A DNA stretch of 64,000 nt from contig NC_133166.1 in NCBI RefSeq assembly GCF_040802235.1, positions 2,604,001-2,668,000 on the forward strand. Direction: 5' to 3'. The position numbers were made by a program, and so were the translations under genes. This stretch comes from Manis javanica (taxonomy: Eukaryota; Chordata; Mammalia; Pholidota; Manidae). This document shows positions 10,101-21,544 of this stretch, in pieces (the first letter of the stretch is position 1; every line of letters starts with the position of its first letter). Under the pieces are notes generated by a model. That model searched no databases. It was not told where the DNA came from and was given only the letters and a program-made list of their open reading frames with translations.

Positions 10101-11042
10101 ATGTCAGAGGAAAACCACACGGCAGTGACTGAGTTTATTCTCCTGGGACTGACAGATCGCCCCGAGTTGCAGCCTGTCCTCTTTGTGGTCTTCCTAGTCG
10201 TCTACCTGATCACCGTGATTGGCAACGTGAGCATGATTTTGGTAATCAGAAGTGACTCAAAACTCCACACGCCAATGTACTTCTTCCTCAGCCACCTCTC
10301 CTTTGTAGACCTCTGTTACGCCACCAGTGTCTCTCCTCAGATGCTGGTTCATTTCTTATCCAAGAGAAAAACCATATCTGTCAGTGGTTGCTTTATACAA
10401 TTCCACTTTTTCATTGCCCTGGGGATCACAGACTACTACATGCTCACAGTGATGGCTTATGACCGCTACGTGGCCATCTGCAACCCTTTGTTATATGGCA
10501 GCCAAATGTCCAGATGCGCCTGCCTCTCTCTTGTTGCCGCTCCTTATATTTATGGCTTTGCAAATGGTCTGGTCCAGACCATCCTGATGCTTCGTCTCTC
10601 CTTCTGTGGACCCAATGAGATCAACCACTTCTACTGTGCAGACCCACCTCTCCTAGTCCTTGCCTGCTCGGATACGTATGTCAAAGAAATGGCCATGTTC
10701 GTGGGGGCTGGTTCCAACCTCACCTGCTCTCTCACCATCATCCTCATCTCCTACATTTTCATTTTTACAGCCATTCTCCGTGTCCGCTCTGCTGATGGGA
10801 GGCAAAAGGCCTTCTCCACGTGTGGGTCCCATTTGACCGCTGTCACTGTCTTTTACGGGACGTTGTTCTGCATGTATCTGAGACCCCTTTCTGACGCATC
10901 AGTAGAGCAGGGAAAAATTGTAGCTGTTCTTTATATCTTTGTGAGCCCTATGTTAAACCCTTTCATCTACAGCCTACGCAACAAAGATGTTAAAAGAGCA
11001 ATCAAGGAAGTTTTCCACAAGAATTGTTTACTAAATAAATGA
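10101..11042 (+). CDS. olfactory receptor, OR5M-like (gene 2, copy A)
   Basis: Intact 313-residue odorant receptor. The ATG at 10101 is chosen because it gives the usual [13 protein letters not shown]-terminus with sequon NHT at 5-7. The in-frame ATG at 10053 would lie across a probable splice acceptor (AG at 10090-10091, kept in all three copies, or 'atcttag' ending near 10079, found only here). Motifs: GN at 41-42, [11 protein letters not shown] from 57, [10 protein letters not shown] with DRY at 121-123, Cys97/Cys179, KAFSTCGSH from 236, [12 protein letters not shown] from 283. Residues 1-93 are identical to the gene at 27056, while the middle of the gene is closer to 41774, a mosaic that suggests gene conversion. 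Belongs with OR5M receptors; no human orthologue assigned. Confidence 0.95.
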   Translation: MSEENHTAVTEFILLGLTDRPELQPVLFVVFLVVYLITVIGNVSMILVIRSDSKLHTPMYFFLSHLSFVDLCYATSVSPQMLVHFLSKRKTISVSGCFIQFHFFIALGITDYYMLTVMAYDRYVAICNPLLYGSQMSRCACLSLVAAPYIYGFANGLVQTILMLRLSFCGPNEINHFYCADPPLLVLACSDTYVKEMAMFVGAGSNLTCSLTIILISYIFIFTAILRVRSADGRQKAFSTCGSHLTAVTVFYGTLFCMYLRPLSDASVEQGKIVAVLYIFVSPMLNPFIYSLRNKDVKRAIKEVFHKNCLLNK

Positions 11043-12250
11043 GAAGACCACCTCTACAAACATAAGTAATCATTAAGTCAACACACAATACAACTCTTAT
11101 TTCCAATGTATCAGGTGACCAGTTACTCTTAAATTGAGATCTCATTGCCTGAATCTGTTTCTCTCCTTATTTCCTGCATGGAACTCTAACATAAATTTAA
11201 TGTTTTTATCCTCATGTAGAGTCTTAATATGTGTTGTGTTTATATATACACAGAATTATACAGTATTATTTTGCCAGATAAACTCAATAAACATGTCTTT
11301 ACTGTATGTATCTTTCTTCAATTTATTTTAATTTTCACTAAATCCCTTTAGATTATCTATGCTAATTCATGTAGCATTGTTTTTCAGTGATATATTCCAT
11401 GCTCTTCCAAGCAAAGTGAAATGTTTCTAAATGCTTTGATAATAGTTGGAGATTTCTCTTTCGTTCAGTTGTATGTCCATATCCTCTGTCCAATTTTAAG
11501 GTGTTACTTTTTATCTTTAATTCTTATATTTGTAACAGCTATTCATGTATTCTGTACTAGGTACTAAACTCCTAATGATATACCCAGTGCAAATATTTTC
11601 AACCTGTTAGTTGTTTGTATTTAATTTTTGTGTATGATACATTTGGTGGTGCAGAACTTTTTATTTAAACAAAATTCAAATTTATTAATTTTTTTTGTGT
11701 GTCTTGTATATCTTGTCTAAACTATTCTTTTTTACTATAAAGCTGTTCTTTCTTTTCTTTCATGTTTCCAAGTTACTTTTGCATATTTAAGTCTGTATTA
11801 TTCTTGGTGTTATAAATGTTGTCAGGCAGAAATTAACTATTTTTTAATGAAAATGATCAGTTTTCCATGTTTTGAATTCTCCGTATTTTTTTCATTAGGT
11901 TTTTAGTGTAAACTCTGTCATCTATGAGTTTCCATATATGCATCAGTTTTTGAGTTCTAATTCTAGGACTAGTTCGTGAATATATTCATCAATACAAACT
12001 ATTTTTATAAAAATAGCTTTCCAAGCCACTATATGGAAGCTAGAAACAGATATTTCCTTGAAGGATCTGTGCCACAAGATGCCATTAAAATGTTCAGGAT
12101 TACCTGTGTTCTTTTCAGAGACCACATCCATCATTTTTTTTGTAAGACACATGAAAACAACTTCACTGATCCAGTAATGGCGGCTATGAGAATGAGAAAG
12201 ACAAAGTAACTTACAGTCTGTAATAAGACCTGTGATTATTTTAAAACTCA
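11043..12250. other. intergenic with an ancient L1 remnant (copy A)
   Basis: About 11130-11950 reads as badly worn antisense L1: 'tttttatcctcatgtagagtctt', 'cagaattatacagtattat', 'ataaagctgttctttctt', 'taggtttttagtgtaaactctgtcat'. Copies B (28750-29930) and C (43480-44250) hold the same element. A and C lack about 0.35 kb that B retains (roughly 29010-29370). The rest is unassigned. Confidence 0.5.
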
Positions 12251-12645
12251 TATTTATACCATAATCTAGAATTTAGGTGGTTCTTATTAATAGCTATTGA
12301 GTTCATAAACTGTCACTGTGCCCTTTACATTCAGGCTATGGGAGGGCAAGCTCTACTCTTTACTACGTCCCATTGTGATCTTTGTGAATTCTTAACAATG
12401 AACACTCTCACCCTGAAATTTTAAATATGCATATCTCTTCCCTCCCCCCATGAGCCAGAAGCTTTTACAAAGTTTTTCACTTCCCTTTTGCTCTCTCTGC
12501 ATTGACAGTGCAGTGGTGAAGGAAGGTTTCCCTCTCTATTTATTAACTATACGAATGAATGAATGAATGCCACAATAGCTGGAGAACGGTTAGTATGGTG
12601 TGAGCATGTCACCACGGCACAACTATCAACAGTGAGTTTTCCCAG
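12251..12645. other. intergenic (copy A), shared with copy C only
   Basis: Collinear with about 45245-45670. Contains an L2/MIR-like end near 12265-12310 ('aggtggttcttattaatagctattgagttcataa') and a short (GAAT)n at 12554-12569, also present at 45575. No gene seen. Confidence 0.4.
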
Positions 12646-12649
12646 ACTA

Positions 12650-12855
12650 ATGTTTTCCCTTTTTGAATCCCAGGCTCACAGTAGATCATTTGTATATGCC
12701 AGGGAAAGTCACTTAACCTCTCTATGCCTCAGTTTCCCATCTGTAAAAGGAAGATAATGATACTAATGACCCATAGAGCTGTGTGAGGATTCACTGAGCT
12801 GAGGCTTGTAAAGTGCTGAGCCTGATGCCTGGCAGATAGTAGGTACTCTATGCTT
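12650..12855 (+). mobile_element. MIR SINE (copy A)
   Basis: Sense MIR core: 'gaatcccaggctcac', 'agtcacttaacctctctatg', 'cctcagtttcccatctgt', 'taaagtgctgagcctgatgc', ending at 'ggcagatagtaggtactc'. The copy at 45672-45875 is orthologous. Not seen at the matching place in copy B. Confidence 0.9.
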
Positions 12856-13449
12856 ATTTTGTATTATTAATTCTCACCATTCTGTTTCTTTACTCCTGTA
12901 TCTCAGACACTTTAGTCACTTACCAGTTCATCTCCGTACAGAATTTCACTTTTGATGGATAAGGAAATGTGCTCAATATAATGTAAAGGTATCAGGGAGG
13001 GAATTTGCTGCATATTTACTGAATTAAGTGCACATTGCACACCCCTAGTATTATTCAGCAAGCATTAGCTGATCACCGTTTTCCCCCAGGCTCAGGACCT
13101 GTGCTAGCTGTGGAGATCACTGTCCTTGCCCTTTAGGGTCTACAGTCTAGTGATGGGAATAGAAACATTAGCAGGTAATACAACAGAGTGTGTTAGACAA
13201 GGATGGGGGCAGCGCCCTAGGACAGCAGGGACGATGGAGGTCAGCCCCACGTCTGTGGAGGCAGAGAGAGTGTCTTTTGTGAAGATGTCAACTGCAGCCC
13301 TTGTCCCCACCAGGCGCAATGAGAATTTGAAGGGAATAAGGAATGCACTGACTGGAGGGAAGCTGGGGACATATCAAAATGGTGCTAGAAGGAAGCACAG
13401 GCTCAGCAGGTTGAGGCACAGCAGAGACCTACATTTGGGAAAGAGTCAA

Positions 13450-13590
13450 CTGAGTGTGTGTAAATACAGGGGTTCAATCCCACCCTGCCACTTGCCAGCC
13501 AAGAGACTCTAAGTGAATTAGTCCATCACTATTCACTCTGAGGAGCCTCTGTTTCTTTAGCCAAAAGTGCAGGATGGAGTCCTTACCTGT
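13450..13590 (+). mobile_element. second MIR-like remnant (copy A)
   Basis: 'ggttcaatcccaccctgcca', 'cttgccagcc', 'gtgaattagtcc' and 'cctctgtttctttagc' follow the MIR order with heavy wear. Present in all three copies (31300-31430 and 46480-46600). Confidence 0.55.
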
Positions 13591-13929
13591 AAGAAATGCA
13601 TTTGAGAATCAATTCAGTTACCTTCATGAGAGATGCCCAAAATTACAAAGTGCTCACCAAGGTGTTTGCCAATGACCCTGTGTGTTTCACAGTCCTGTAT
13701 ATGATTTACCCCTCCCAGGACTTCAGTGTTCACCAGAAGACATTGCTAAGAGCACTGGATTTTAGGGGAGCAGGCAGTTGTAGAATAAAAGAAAAAGAAA
13801 TCTTAAAAATCATAACTGCAAAATTTCAATAGGAAACTTTTTTGCCTTCCAGTGATCTCTTGGGACAATGTTAAATAGGGAATTATGGGAAATATGATTG
13901 AGACATATGATTAGCTTCCTGATCCAGGA

Positions 13930-14100
13930 GAACTCCAATTATTCCCAAAGGGTCTGGTTCCCTGGATGGCACTCATTTCTCCAACTCTGAAGCCCCATGA
14001 AATTTACATGAGAGCAGGTCTGTACCTCCCACTTGCTGGTATAAATGCCAGGACATTTTACATCTGAGAGAAGCACCCATGAACTTCCTCAAAGAAAGGT
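13930..14100 (+). promoter_or_regulatory. orphan OR5M11-type promoter and exon 1 (copy A)
   Basis: Homologous to the OR5M11 promoter at 46951-47117. It has an Olf1/EBF-like TCCCAAAGGG at 13943-13952 (one mismatch from TCCCNNGGGR), TATAAA at 14040-14045, a short conserved leader with 'gaacttcct', and a splice donor AAAG/GTGAGC with GT at 14099-14100. Homology to the OR5M11 upstream region continues to about 15875, then stops about 75 bases before where the ATG would be. No coding exon follows, so the promoter is orphaned. The next + strand OR is at 20597. Function inferred. Confidence 0.55.
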
Positions 14101-15165
14101 GAGCAAAAAGGTGCAAATCAGAGGTAGAGTTAAATTTTTGTAGTTTAGTTTCCTTTTAGTCCAGAGGATTTGGTATTGAAGTCTCAAACGGAAGCCACAA
14201 ATCTCCCCCATTAGCTCAGTATACGTAAATGCACTCATTCGTGTTTCAGTAGCAGAACTTAGACCTCAACTAAGTTGCCTGCTAACAAGCTTACTGAAAA
14301 TTCCTTTTGTCTCCCTGGCCAACAATCAGCTTCCTACTGTCCTTGAGCCACTCCTTTGCGGGCTCTTTCTCCATCAGGTGGGGTTGTCCCTGCTGTGAAC
14401 TAGCAAACCCACAAGTGCCTTGTTGAGCGGATGTTCACTCTTCACTCTGGCCTGACACAGCTGCACAAAGCTGTGATCTTCCTTCTCTGTGAACACATAC
14501 TGTTCACAGTCTTTTTCTCGTCTCTCCACCTATCAGTACATCTGCTCTTCTGCAGTTTCATATTTCCGGACCCCACACAAGTCACTGAGCTGTGAGTCCA
14601 GACCATTCTAGAACCCCCAGGCAGTCACTCAGTGGCATGCAAGAGAGGAGGCCTTCTTCCACTGAGCCCCTGGAGTCCAGATTCCTGCTGTGTCTATGAA
14701 TCTGAAATCCCCACAGCTTGATCTTTTCCCTTCCATTTTCCTCTGTGCCTGTAATCACTATCTATTCCCTTTCTGGGGTTTTCTGGATGCAAAAATACAT
14801 GAAAATATCTACTCTTCCAGTTTGATGATGTCATGTAAGTAAGCTTTTTTCAAAGTATTTTCTTACAGACATTTCTTGAAGAGAGGCTGCCACTAACAGC
14901 CAAACACTGTTCTTTACTGAGGCTCATTGTTATCGTTGATGGGAAAGGCGTAGATGGAAATGAATCCAACTTTCAAAGATGGGAAATATTTGAGTTTTTG
15001 GGAACTTGTCAGCTGGGACTTTCTGCACCTCTGTGCATGAGCCCTGCACAAGTTCACATCACTAGCATTCCAAGGGAAGATATCTTTGCATTGTTCTTTA
15101 ATCTTCCTATAATAGCCTGATTGGCTTTTTTTTCTTCCTTTTCAGTTTGTTGCTTCAGAAAGTCA
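14101..15165. other. former OR5M11-type intron (copy A), no gene
   Basis: Collinear with about 47118-48215 in front of OR5M11 in copy C. No recognised repeat and no coding sequence. Confidence 0.45.
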
Positions 15166-15169
15166 CCCT

Positions 15170-15385
15170 CTCATCAGTTCTTCATCGTTGTTACTATGTA
15201 AAGTTTCAGCACCCTTTCTGCCAGACTCCACTTTCTGTTTTTTCTCCACGTCAGTGCGTCTCTGTCCACTGAACTGTGGATGCCTGGAGAGTGGTGGTTT
15301 TTGAAGGTTTTGTCAGTTTTTGCATGGACAGTCCCTAATCAGAGAAGATGATGAGTATTTGTTTGATGAGTATCTTGTTTTGTGT
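15170..15385 (+). mobile_element. L2 LINE 3' end remnant (copy A)
   Basis: Sense L2 3' end: 'gaactgtggatgcctggagag', 'tttttgaaggttttg', 'acagtccctaatcag', 'gatgatgagtatttg'. The copy at 48220-48430 is orthologous. Copy B lost this region at its junction. Confidence 0.55.
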
Positions 15386-15889
15386 CCACAGTGACTTGAG
15401 GGGGAGACAGAACAGATATTATAGGTCCCAGTTACAAAGGGGAAATAAAGTGACTTGGAGTTAAGACTCATTACACATTGTCAAAACCTATTATTGGTGT
15501 ATTCAGCAATGTTCATTAAGTACTTACTAATCGAGAAAGGTGACTTTGTCTTTCTATAACTTATGCTAAAGTAAGACTCATTTTGAAATTAGAGAAGCAT
15601 TGGGAAGTTTTCAAAAGTATAATTATAATAAAAAGGGCAAGAAATAAAAGCATTTGAGAGAAAGAAAGAAGGGAATAAACACTTACTGTGACATGAAGGA
15701 GTAATGAAATGCATAGAGTGTTATAGCTGCATAGAACAAGTGATTCTTAAATTAAATACTATGTAAAACAGTTCTTTCCTTTATCTACACTTATGTCAGT
15801 GCTACAGACGCTCCCCAAAATAGTAAGTGAATATTCGTGTGATTTTATGATTCCTTGTCCATTTTTTCTGTCATGTTTTTTGAGGGAAC
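15386..15889. other. end of copy A homology to the OR5M11 upstream region
   Basis: A short MIR-like piece lies at about 15395-15470 ('agacagaacagatattat'). Homology with copy C runs to about 15875 (C about 48970) and then ends abruptly, giving way to the L1 of copy B. This is the A/B junction. Confidence 0.6.
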
Positions 15890-16765
15890 ATTATTTTAAA
15901 AACTTCTTACTGAAGTATAGTGGACATATAATATTATATTAGTTTCAAGGGTATGTCATAGTGGCTCGACATTTCTATACAACAGGAAATGGTCCCCATG
16001 AAGAGTGAGGTTACCACCTGTCACCACACAAGGTGATGGCAGTATTATTGTCTATATTCTCTATGCTCTACTTTTCTCCCCTGTGACTTATTCATTTTAG
16101 AATTGGAAGTTTGTAGCTCTTAGTTCTCTTTACCTATTTTGCTTGCTCTCCATCCTGTCAGCTCTAGCACTCACCAGTTTGTTCTCTGAACCTTCATCTG
16201 CTTTTTTAAAATTTTTTTAAATTCACATCTGTTTTTTTATGAGCCTTTTTCTGTTTGTTAATTTTTGTTTGTTTTGTTTTCTCTATTCCACATATAAATG
16301 AAATCACACAGTATTTGTCTTTCTCTGTCTGATGAGTTTCACTTAGCATAATGCCCTCTAAGTCCACCCATGTTGTCACAAATACAAGATTTCATTCTTT
16401 TTCATGGCTGCCTAGTGTCCCATTGTATGTATGTACCTCTTTTCATTATCCATGCATCTACTGACAGACACTTAGGTTGTGTTCATATTTTGGCCTTTAT
16501 GAACAATGCTGCCGTAAACACAGGGCTGCATGAATGATTTTGAATTAGTGATTGCGTTGTCTTCAGGTAAATACACAGAGGTGGATATACTGGATTGTGT
16601 AGTTTTTCTATTTCTAGTTTTTTGAGGAATCTCCATACTGTTTCCGTACTGGCTTCACAAGTTCACATTCCCACCAACAGTGCACATGGTTTCATTTTCT
16701 TCCACATCCTCTCCAACACTTGCTATTTCATTTATTTGCCATATGTTTATAGGAGCACTGTGATT
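15890..16765 (-). mobile_element. L1 LINE fragment (3' UTR and end of ORF2), copy B
   Basis: Begins with 'ttactgaagtatagtggacatata', the reverse complement of an L1 3' end, then runs through the last part of ORF2 antisense. Truncated at its 5' side near 16765. It forms the start of copy B. Its twin at the window start continues off the left edge. It shows what the window cuts from copy A. Confidence 0.85.
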
Positions 16766-17511
16766 GTGCCTTTTTAAAATTATGTTTCTGGTAACATCTG
16801 CATTAGAATATTCTGAACAATTGTTACATGTGAAGTTCCCCATACGCCACATAAAAGTATTATTAACAAACTTTCTGTGAATTTCCTTGATTAACAAACT
16901 TCCCTACTAATTGCTTTATAGACTAAAGTTCAAAGACATTGAATTCTCCTAAGTCTACAACATCATGTAGAGCTCTGTGGGATTCAGAAATGAGTAAAAC
17001 ATTGCAATTCATTCGTTCTTTCATGCTTACACTCCATTTTTCACTTCTTTTCTTAACTCAGTATTTAAGTCACAGTGCAATAATAACTGGACTTTGGCCC
17101 TGCCTCTGAAAGAATAATATGGGAGGAATTAGTAGTAGATACATCATGGTGATGTATGGTGCTGAAGAGTAAATTAGAGGTATGTAGGATGCACTGGAAG
17201 CAGAAAGCACAAATGGTTATATTCAATCCCATGTATGATGGTAGTGAAGTGAGAAATGTTTCTCAAACCATACGCCTTTAAAAAGGGCCTGATAAGATAA
17301 GCAGACTTTGAGAGGTAAAAATAAATAGTGCAGGGAGACAGGGCATATATAGCATCACTGTAATTATGGATATAGGAAGAGCTGTATGTTTAGTTATCTA
17401 TAGGTATATAGCTTAGGTATAACTGTCGTTATAGAGATAGACATTCAGCTGACCCTTGAACAACACAGGGTTAGTGTGCTGATTACCGACCCAGTTGGAA
17501 TGTAATTGGTA
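16766..17511. other. intergenic, no recognised element (copy B)
   Basis: Counterpart of 761-1490. Nothing gene-like. Confidence 0.5.
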
Positions 17512-17920
17512 TTGTATGTACAAGCTTAATTTGTATCATGTGATGATTTGATACAACTGCCTATTGTGATACAATGATCACAATGAGGTTGCATCTATCA
17601 TCTCACATAATTATAATTATTTTGTCATACTGCTGCTGGTGAAATCATTTATGATCCACTTTCTTAGCCCTTTCAAATAGGCAGGACAGCCTTGCTACCT
17701 AACTGTAGTCACCGTTGTGTACTTCAGCACTGCAGAGCTTATTTATTTAATAAGCTGAAGTGTGAATCTCTGATGGGCATGTCCCTACTTACCCCAGTCC
17801 TGCCCCTGGCAACCACCATCCTACTCTCTGTTTCTATGAGATGAGCTTTCTTAGATCCACAGACAAGTGCGATTATACAATATTTGTCTTTCTCTGTCCT
17901 TCCTAAGATGGAATAAATCA
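17512..17920 (-). mobile_element. older L1M-type 3' end fragment, copy B
   Basis: Counterpart of 1495-1890, with the same antisense L1 phrases ('catctatcatctcacata', 'ggcaaccaccatcctactct'). Confidence 0.65.
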
Positions 17921-18836
17921 AAAACTGTCTAAATAGTAAAAGGAAGTAGCCTACTGAAACAAGTCACATCAAAATTAAGTGATATTATGTACTTATGAAG
18001 GAGTCAGTTGTAAAGTGAATCAACCAGTCTGGGATATGTTTATGCTACTATTTAGTTTTAAAACACTAAAACCAAATATGCATGCATACTTGAGCAGCTG
18101 CTATTTAAATGGTTTGTAGGTAGACAAGAATTGAGAAATAATACGTCATAATAATGATAGTTGTTAATGTTGTAGGGACAAAATCATATAACACTCTACT
18201 GAAGGAAAGGAAAATTCTAAATCAGAATAGGCATACCCTGTTAAGAAGGGAATTTTTTTTGATTAAGGAAGCCTAATGAAACTAATAATGAGGTCATTAA
18301 AATACATAAAATATTAAGTTTTTTATACACTGGTTCTATATTCAAGATTAGTATAATAAGAATTTCAAATATCCACTGAGAAAATAGAAACATTAGAGAT
18401 TCGAGTTTTTTTGAGAAGATAATCAACTTTCACTAAAGGAAATTACGTAAAAGTTGTATGAAGATAATTTTCATCATAAAGCACTTAATTTTGCTGGTAA
18501 GATACCTCAGTGGTTCTCCATACTGGTGGCCCACAAAATGAAAGAAAGAACTTACCTGCTAATTAATCAAGTATAAATGAGTTCTTGAGTGAGACTGAAA
18601 ATATGATCTGCTTAATCATGAACAGCTGATGTCTGCTGTTGTCTTTCTGATCAACCATTTCTAAAGCACTTTCCCAGCCTGGGTTTCCATTAGGCTCTGC
18701 CTTGTTCCCAAGCAATGCATCCATGCACAAAAAATATCAGTATTGTTCCAGGGAATTGCATTTATGGACAAGCAAAATGGTACACATTATTTTTTTTTAT
18801 TTTTGTTGAGACTAGTTTTTTCCTGGCAGGTGGATC
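17921..18836. other. intergenic, no recognised gene (copy B)
   Basis: Counterpart of 1891-2805. Keeps the 'ctaattaatcaagtataaatg' string (TATAAA at 18572-18577). Confidence 0.4.
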
Positions 18837-19290
18837 TCATGGCAGACTGTTGAAATGGAACTTTTCTCCATTGAACCAAGGTTTCTCATTCTGTTTCACA
18901 TCTTTGTTCAGCAGGCTATAGATAAATGAATTCAGCATAGTACTCACAAAAATACAAAACAGTGCTCCATTTTGCCTTGCTGAACAGACTGCTTGTTTGC
19001 TGGTCGCAGACACATGCAGAATGGGGACCCAGAAAACCTAGTGCCAAGTGTCAGCTGGGAGCCACGGGTGGAGAAAGCTTTTGTGCCTTCCTTCCCTGGG
19101 ACGTATCATTGTAACGGTGATGAAAATGAAGACATAGGAGAAAGGGATGATGAGTAGGGAACCTGTGAGGCTGATCCCTGTGGACACGGCCAGGGCAGTT
19201 TGCTTTCTGTGTCTGAACATGTCAACACCAGGAGGGCTGGGTCAGCGCAGTAGAAAGGGTTGGTGATGTCGGTCTATGAAGGGACAAAGT
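18837..19290 (-). pseudogene. olfactory receptor pseudogene fragment, antisense (copy B)
   Basis: Same truncated OR relic as 2806-3265. On the minus strand it shows a loop-2 remnant near 19225-19262, TM5 (SLLIIPFSYVFIF), EGRHKSFLHPW for KAFSTCG, then a frame change and the TM7 remnant. A stop lies at about 18837. It lacks TM1-TM4 and cannot encode a receptor. Confidence 0.8.
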
Positions 19291-20560
19291 TTTACTGGTT
19301 CAGATTCCCTCTTCTTTACTCTATTAGAAAAGTACAACTTAAGTTCCCCCGTGTTCCATAGTATGAAAAGTGATGGCTAATTTCTCTCTCTGGGCTAAAG
19401 AGCTCGTGCACAGCATAGCAGTGTATATGGATGTAGCCATGGACGCTGGCCTCAGAGGAGAATCTCACACTCAAGCATTAAGTTAAGATTATGCCCCTGA
19501 GGAAGTAATATGTTTTTAATTGGCTTTGCAGAATTATTTTTAAAATACTCTGTGGAATGCACTTAAGAAATACATTATAAATTTCCCCACCTTGTTTTTC
19601 CAAAATATATTAAGACTACTTTTGCAGGTAGGTTGTTTATATAATTGCTCCCTAAAAATATCATATGTGTGGAGATTAGTAGTCCATCCTGTGAAAAAAA
19701 TTGCATCTGAAATTTTCTTCATAGTACTTGTTTCTGACTGACATAATGATACACATTTTTTATGTGTATATAATGTCTGCTCCTTCCTGTGCAATATAAC
19801 ATCCCTCTGGTTGGGCAATTTATTCCCTGCCATAACCATAGAACTTAGAACAGAGAAAAAAATCTTCATCTTTACAGTGTAAACAATAAATGAATAAATG
19901 GCTGCATGAATGACAAGGCAGAGAGAACAGTTTTTCATTTTGTACTTTCTTAGCCATGTATCAAGACATAAATTTCACTAATTCAATATTTCTGAACGAA
20001 AATAAGCTGGCTGAATTTGGGTTGCAGGCGGAAATACTATATTCAGTGTTTCATTTATTGAGAACATTTATTGTCTATTTTATGCCAGAAACAATCGGAT
20101 ATCACACCTTGGAGGCCTTAGAACTCCAACTATCTGTTATTTGAATGATGCCAATGACCTGGTTCTGTTCAGATCTATTTTTCATTCCTTTGGCTTTTTT
20201 TTCTTAAGAGTTAAAAAAAAATCAAATATATATTTCCTCAGTGAGACATGTATAAATGTATGAATATGAATATATATGTACATATAAATATTCACATATG
20301 TAATATTATTACATAATTAATATCACCATTAATATATATGCAAGTGGGAGGAAAAGTGAGTGCATGCAAATGTATCTGCATGTATATTTGAAATTTAGAA
20401 GCAATAGAAAACACAAAGGTTAAGGGGAAATATGTGCATTTAACGTTCTGTTCTGTTTGTTAGAAAAGGAAGAGTAATTTCACCACAGACGAGAAGATCA
20501 AAGAATTAATAATGAAGTAGATGGAAAAAATGTGGAAACTGGATCAGACAGAATTCCTCC
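19291..20560. other. upstream region of gene 1 (copy B)
   Basis: Counterpart of 3266-4485. Contains an extra AT-rich stretch around 20300-20345 ('attattacataattaatatcacc') missing from copy A. No promoter identified. Confidence 0.4.
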
Positions 20561-20596
20561 ATCTCCTTGTCACTTTCAGTTTCCAAAGGATAAGAA

Positions 20597-21544
20597 ATGT
20601 CTTCTGGAAACCGCACCACAGTGACTGAATTCATTCTCTTGGGACTCACAGATGACCCAGTGCTGGAGAAGATCCTGTTTGGGGTGTTTCTGCTGATCTA
20701 CCTAATCACGCTGGCAGGGAACCTGGGCATGATCGCGCTGGTCAGGACCACGTCCCACCTCCAGAGCCCCATGTATTTCTTCCTGAGCCACCTGTCCTTC
20801 GTAGACATCTGCTACTCCTCCAATATCACTCCAAACATGCTGTCCAACCTCCTCGCAGACCAGAAGACCATCTCCTATGCCGGGTGCTTCTCACAGTGTC
20901 TTCTCTTCATCGCCCTGGTCATCACCGAGTTTTACATGCTTGCTTCCATGGCAGTGGATCGCTATGCAGCCATTTGCAGCCCTTTACATTACAGGACCAC
21001 AATGTCCAGGAACCTCTGCATCTGTCTAGTCACGGTCCCTTACGCTTGTGGCTTCCTGAATGGACTGTCCCAGGCGCTGCTGACCTTCCACTTGTCCTTC
21101 TGTGGCTCCCTGGAAATCAATCATTTCTACTGTGCTGACCCTCCCCTGATGATGCTGGCCTGCTCCGACGCCCACGTCAAAAAGATGGCCATGTTTGCAG
21201 TGGCTGGCTTTACTTCTTCAAGCTCTCTCTTCATCATCCTCCTGTCCTACCTTCTCATCCTTGTGGCCATCCTGAAGATCCAGTCTGCTGAAGGCAGACA
21301 CAAAGCCTTTTCTACCTGTGGTTCCCACTTGGCAACTGTCACCATATTTTATGGGACCCTCTTCTGCATGTACTTAAGACCCGCATCTGAGAAGTCCGTC
21401 GAGGAGTCCAAAATTATTGCCGTCTTTTATGCTTTTTTGAGTCCAATGTTGAACCCACTGATATACAGCCTGCGGAACAAGGATGTGATCCATGCCATGC
21501 AGCAAATGGTGAAGGGCAATCTCTTTCATAAAGTTGCCATGTAG
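20597..21544 (+). CDS. olfactory receptor, OR5M1/OR5M10-like (gene 1, copy B)
   Basis: Intact 315-residue odorant receptor, about nine residues different from the gene at 4525. Changes include Glu4Gly, Cys44Gly, Ile49Val, Thr81Met, Ile128Ser, Leu207Ser, Arg229Gln, Pro263Ala and Ile276Val. All OR landmarks are kept: NRT sequon at 5-7, [21 protein letters not shown], paired loop cysteines, KAFSTCGSH and [12 protein letters not shown]. The acceptor AG at 20578-20579 precedes the ATG by 17 bases. Position 128 lies just after the DRY box and 207 near the top of TM5, where ligand contacts occur in ORs, so the two receptors may differ in tuning; that is inference. Upstream at about 13930-14100 is an orphan OR5M11-type promoter in the same orientation. 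Confidence 0.95.
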   Translation: MSSGNRTTVTEFILLGLTDDPVLEKILFGVFLLIYLITLAGNLGMIALVRTTSHLQSPMYFFLSHLSFVDICYSSNITPNMLSNLLADQKTISYAGCFSQCLLFIALVITEFYMLASMAVDRYAAICSPLHYRTTMSRNLCICLVTVPYACGFLNGLSQALLTFHLSFCGSLEINHFYCADPPLMMLACSDAHVKKMAMFAVAGFTSSSSLFIILLSYLLILVAILKIQSAEGRHKAFSTCGSHLATVTIFYGTLFCMYLRPASEKSVEESKIIAVFYAFLSPMLNPLIYSLRNKDVIHAMQQMVKGNLFHKVAM

